In this document: piece by piece, positions 62,180-64,000 of the stretch
Position numbering within the stretch: position 1 is the stretch's first letter
Layout: each line of letters begins with the position of its first letter
Source: Lewinellaceae bacterium
GTDB lineage: Bacteria; Bacteroidota; Bacteroidia; Chitinophagales; Saprospiraceae
NCBI GenBank assembly: GCA_016708875.1
Contig: JADJFA010000018.1
Location: 45,003 to 109,002, forward strand
Length of the DNA: 64,000 bases
Reading direction: 5' to 3'
The notes under the pieces: generated by a model
What the model was told of the DNA's origin: nothing
Databases searched by the model: none
Seen by the model: only the letters and a program-made list of their open reading frames with translations
Made by a program: the position numbers and the translations under genes

Positions 62180-62911
62180 ATGCCAGACCCAGTTATAAAA
62201 ATAGAAGGCCTTTGTAAATCGTTCGGCGACAACCATGTGTTGGACCATTTCGATATTTCGCTGCTTCGGGGAGAAAACCTTGTGGTGCTTGGCAAATCGG
62301 GTTCTGGCAAATCGGTTTTGATCAAATGTATCATCGGGCTCATAGAACCTGAACATGGGAAAATACAGGTGTTGGGTAAGAATATCCTGACGCTCGACCA
62401 AACGTCGCTGGACCATATTCGGGTGAAAGTGGCGTTTCTGTTCCAAAGCAATGCGCTCTATGACTCGATGACGGTGCGCGAAAACCTCGAATTCCCGCTG
62501 CGCCGCCATTCTATCCAACTAAATTCCGAGGAAGTAGAGGACATGGTGATGGAAGCCCTTCAGAATGTGGGACTTGAACATACCGTAGATATGATGCCAG
62601 CCGAGCTTTCCGGGGGGATGCGCAAACGAATCGCCTTGGCAAGGACGCTCATCCTCAAACCCGAAATCATCCTGTACGACGAACCAACCACCGGCCTCGA
62701 CCCCATCACAAGCGTTGAAATCATTTCACTCATCAATAAAATCCAGGAAAAATACCAGACCTCCTCCATCATTATTACCCATGACATGAAGTGCGTCAAA
62801 CTGGTGGCAAACCGTATTGCGATGCTGATTGACGGAAAATGTTATGCCATAGGCACTTACGATGAGTTGAGTGCCTCTTCCGATGAAAAAATAAGAGCCT
62901 TCTTCAATTAA
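62180..62911 (+). CDS. mlaF: MlaF-type ABC ATPase
   Basis: 243 residues. Walker A GKSGSGKSVLI near 40, Q-loop AFLFQSNALYDSMTVRENLEFPLR, signature ELSGGMRKRIALARTL, Walker B ILYDEPTTGLDP and H-loop IIITHD. The sequence ENLEFPLRRH and the GMRKR signature variant are typical of MlaF rather than exporter ATPases. It powers lipid transport with MlaE and MlaD; seven bases separate it from mlaD. Confidence 0.95.
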   Translation: MPDPVIKIEGLCKSFGDNHVLDHFDISLLRGENLVVLGKSGSGKSVLIKCIIGLIEPEHGKIQVLGKNILTLDQTSLDHIRVKVAFLFQSNALYDSMTVRENLEFPLRRHSIQLNSEEVEDMVMEALQNVGLEHTVDMMPAELSGGMRKRIALARTLILKPEIILYDEPTTGLDPITSVEIISLINKIQEKYQTSSIIITHDMKCVKLVANRIAMLIDGKCYAIGTYDELSASSDEKIRAFFN

Positions 62912-62917
62912 TTAGAC

Positions 62918-63907
62918 ATGAAAAAGAAGTCCATAAATGCCATCAAATTGGGCGTTTTCGTATTAGCAGGTTTGATGCTGCTTATTTTTGCACTTTATCT
63001 GCTGGGCAAAAACAAAAGTTTTTTTGGAAATAGTTTTGAGCTGAAAGCACATTTTAAAGACGTGAACGGCCTCCTGGTCGGCAACAACGTGCGCTTTTCG
63101 GGCATTGATGTCGGGAGTGTTTTGGACATTATGATCCTCAACGACACGGTGATTGAAGTGACCATGAATTTGAATAAGGACATAAAAGGCTTTATCCGCA
63201 ACAACTCGTTGGCAAGCATTGGCACAGATGGTTTGATCGGCAACCGGGTGGTCAATATTGACCCGATGGGCGGCAACAAACCATTTGTAGAAGGCGGCGA
63301 AAGGTTGCCCTCCAGGGAAGAAGTCAACACAGATCAGATGTTGCAAACGCTGAACCGCACCAATCAAACCGTGTCAAAAATTGCCGAAGAAGTGCTCGCC
63401 ACGGTTCAATTGATCAACCAAAGCAGTGAATTGACCAGTCTGTTGAATGATAAAAGTTTGTCGTACAACCTGCGCCGTTCGCTGGAAAACTTGCACAAAA
63501 CGACCAAAAACGCTTCCATTTTAATGGATAATGCGCTCAGCACTTTTAAACTTGCATCCGAAGGAAACGGCACCATTGCCACCTTGCTGACGGATACCAC
63601 CCTATCCACCGAACTCAAGCAGGTGGTGTCGCAGATAAGGACCCTGGAAACCAGCGCCGACCGACTTGTGAAGGACCTGAACGGGGTCATTGAATCCGTC
63701 GAAAAAGACATCAATCAGGGAAGCGGATCCGTGAATGCCCTGATGCGAGATTCTGTGATGGCCGACCGCCTGCGGGCCACCATCGAAAACGCCGAGAAAG
63801 GCACGGCAGCTTTTGCCCAGGACATGGAAGCGCTGAAGAGCAATTTTTTGTTTCGGCGGTACTTTAAGAAGCAGGAGAAAAAGGCAGCTAAAGCGGCGAA
63901 GCAGTGA
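62918..63907 (+). CDS. mlaD: MlaD/MCE-domain lipid-binding protein
   Basis: 329 residues. One N-terminal membrane helix (IKLGVFVLAGLMLLIFALYLLG) anchors a periplasmic MCE domain (about 38-115: FELKAHFKDVNGLLVGNNVRFSGIDVGSVLDI ... ASIGTDGLIGNRVVNI). A long helical region (about 140-310) ends in a Lys/Ala tail. MCE proteins form hexameric rings that shuttle phospholipids across the periplasm. The helical C-terminus resembles the needle-forming tails of longer MCE proteins. Nothing recognisable follows in the last 93 bases. Confidence 0.95.
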   Translation: MKKKSINAIKLGVFVLAGLMLLIFALYLLGKNKSFFGNSFELKAHFKDVNGLLVGNNVRFSGIDVGSVLDIMILNDTVIEVTMNLNKDIKGFIRNNSLASIGTDGLIGNRVVNIDPMGGNKPFVEGGERLPSREEVNTDQMLQTLNRTNQTVSKIAEEVLATVQLINQSSELTSLLNDKSLSYNLRRSLENLHKTTKNASILMDNALSTFKLASEGNGTIATLLTDTTLSTELKQVVSQIRTLETSADRLVKDLNGVIESVEKDINQGSGSVNALMRDSVMADRLRATIENAEKGTAAFAQDMEALKSNFLFRRYFKKQEKKAAKAAKQ

Positions 63908-64000
63908 TGGGTGGGAAGGAAATTACATGACAAAAAGTTATCTGATATTCAGCAAAAACGCGGTGCTTCGCCTATAGAAGGATTGCCGACAATTGCTATG

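Overview
The window looks like a chromosomal contig of an uncultured Bacteroidota bacterium, most probably from the Saprospiria/Chitinophagia side. The evidence is type IX secretion (T9SS) sorting domains on several large secreted proteins (SprB-type repeats, PKD, gliding-motility C-terminal domain), an S46 dipeptidyl peptidase, an ECF sigma/FecR/STN surface-signalling set, DUF4369/DUF5106 TlpA-like proteins, a 7TMR-DISM histidine kinase, a TonB-type receptor, and promoters resembling TAnnTTTG. No rRNA, tRNA, CRISPR array or prophage was recognised.

Layout. 0-8 kb: end of a GT87-like membrane glycosyltransferase, a GT2 glycosyltransferase, DUF2721, a TlpA-like/SCO pair, an S46 peptidase and an arginyltransferase-like protein. 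8-13.5 kb: a giant T9SS SprB-repeat protein, then a RAYT-type transposase. 13.6-22 kb: small hypotheticals, porin, ogt, rpoN joined tail-to-tail to a broken histidine kinase, and a T9SS protein with an S74 tail-spike chaperone. 22-28.7 kb: lipoproteins and two large T9SS proteins. 29-49 kb: a stress/low-oxygen island with a CBS protein, a double-USP protein, a receiver-Crp/Fnr fusion regulator behind an FNR-like box, an ATP-cone/endonuclease protein, MgtC/DUF4010, beta-CASP nuclease, ferritin-like/VIT1 protein, a YqjD/YqjE-like envelope cluster, CbpA and PEP synthase. A MacAB-like exporter operon is embedded in it. 49-60 kb: a T9SS protein, a DUF4190 paralogue cluster, LA_2272-repeat/FecR/ECF sigma, a DUF2807 protein and a TonB-type receptor. 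60-64 kb: L,D-transpeptidase and mlaEFD.

The most unusual property is the intergenic DNA. At least fifteen gaps contain long inverted repeats, usually starting 2-60 bases after a stop codon. Most have a different sequence, built from short repeated words. Some form families: a MITE-like element at 31.9 and 34.1 kb with a relative at 25.7 kb, a REPIN-like double hairpin at 53.8 and 56.7 kb, and a short AGAAGTGAC hairpin at 23.7 and 56.9 kb. A RAYT gene abuts one of them and is a candidate driver. A 90-base promoter module is duplicated upstream of PEP synthase and of a decayed DUF4190 paralogue.

The sequence also has many single-base frameshifts (often in homopolymers), two in-frame TAG codons, a poly-G patch at 37.8 kb and an odd rpoN/kinase junction. 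Many split genes are therefore probably intact in the organism. They are described here as single genes with the break noted.
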